A DNA stretch of 31,829 bases from JAYPAN01 sp038123715. Its GTDB lineage: Bacteria; Pseudomonadota; Alphaproteobacteria; RS24. Numbering within the stretch: position 1 is the first letter of the stretch; each line of letters begins with the position of its first letter. Both the position numbers and the translations under genes were made by a program. Location: the NCBI GenBank assembly GCA_038123715.1, contig JAYPAN010000020.1, positions 1 through 31,829 of the forward strand, read 5' to 3'. Under the pieces are notes generated by a model. The model saw only the letters and a program-made list of their open reading frames with translations. It searched no databases and was not told the DNA's origin. This document shows, piece after piece, positions 31,798 to 31,829 of this stretch.

Positions 31798-31798
31798 G

Positions 31799-31829
31799 TG
31801 GCGGACAGAGAGGGATTCGAACCCTCGAG
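31799..31829 (-). tRNA. tRNA-Ser, 3' part only (cut by window edge)
   Basis: The minus strand reads a T arm GAGGG-TTCGAAT-CCCTC, the acceptor strand TCTGTCC, discriminator G and CCA. G73 together with what looks like the end of a variable arm (CTC) before the T stem fits serine. The anticodon lies outside the window, so the isoacceptor is unknown. Confidence 0.8.

Noticed and set aside
31771..31829. Phage or island attachment site at tRNA-Ser
   Set aside because: The flanking repeats do not copy any part of the tRNA 3' end, and no integrase is present in the window.

Overview
This window is a stretch of core alphaproteobacterial chromosome. The organism is inferred from gene content and order: a chvI-chvG two-component pair divergent from pckA and followed by hprK, an EIIA-Man protein and HPr; a TsaE-AmgK fusion next to murU; alphaproteobacterial-type addB-addA; the aroA-cmk-rpsA-ihfB-lapA-pyrF-trpF-trpB-trpA-accD-folC series; and a FYDLN-type zinc-ribbon acidic protein. 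The DNA is moderately GC-rich and densely coding. I cannot place it below class level from the sequence alone. I see no transposase, integrase, phage gene, CRISPR array, toxin-antitoxin pair or recognisable defence island.

Layout. (1) 2-2803: polA, cut by the left edge, then a 164-bp spacer holding a repeated palindromic element and the pckA terminator. (2) 2968-4569 (-): pckA, divergent from (3) 4777-8453 (+): chvI, chvG, hprK, EIIA-Man and HPr, tightly packed. This couples envelope-stress signalling with an incomplete regulatory phosphotransferase system. (4) 8588-9877 (+): ahcY, preceded by a perfect AT-rich palindrome and by a hairpin that covers its ribosome-binding site. (5) 9946-12199 (+): tsaE-amgK fusion and murU (tRNA t6A modification and cell-wall MurNAc recycling). 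(6) 12211-18692 (+): addB and addA (double-strand-break resection), then trxA. (7) 19082-29799 (-): about 10.7 kb of co-directional genes running aroA, cmk, rpsA, ihfB, lapA, pyrF, trpF, trpB, trpA, accD, folC, with a clear intrinsic terminator after rpsA. trxA and folC converge so closely that their stop codons share a TTAA. (8) 29924-31559 (+): the FYDLN zinc-ribbon protein, tRNA-Ala(GGC) and a methionine-rich outer-membrane-type protein. (9) 31560-31829: a repeat-rich spacer and the 3' end of a tRNA-Ser on the minus strand.

The protein-coding content is ordinary housekeeping, and I found no convincing new multi-gene system. The less ordinary signals are in the non-coding DNA: a dispersed two-hairpin element with copies at both ends of the window, two stacked candidate regulatory devices upstream of ahcY, a dyad-rich pckA/chvI control region, and several genes whose only visible promoter lies so close to the start codon that the mRNA would be leaderless or nearly so.
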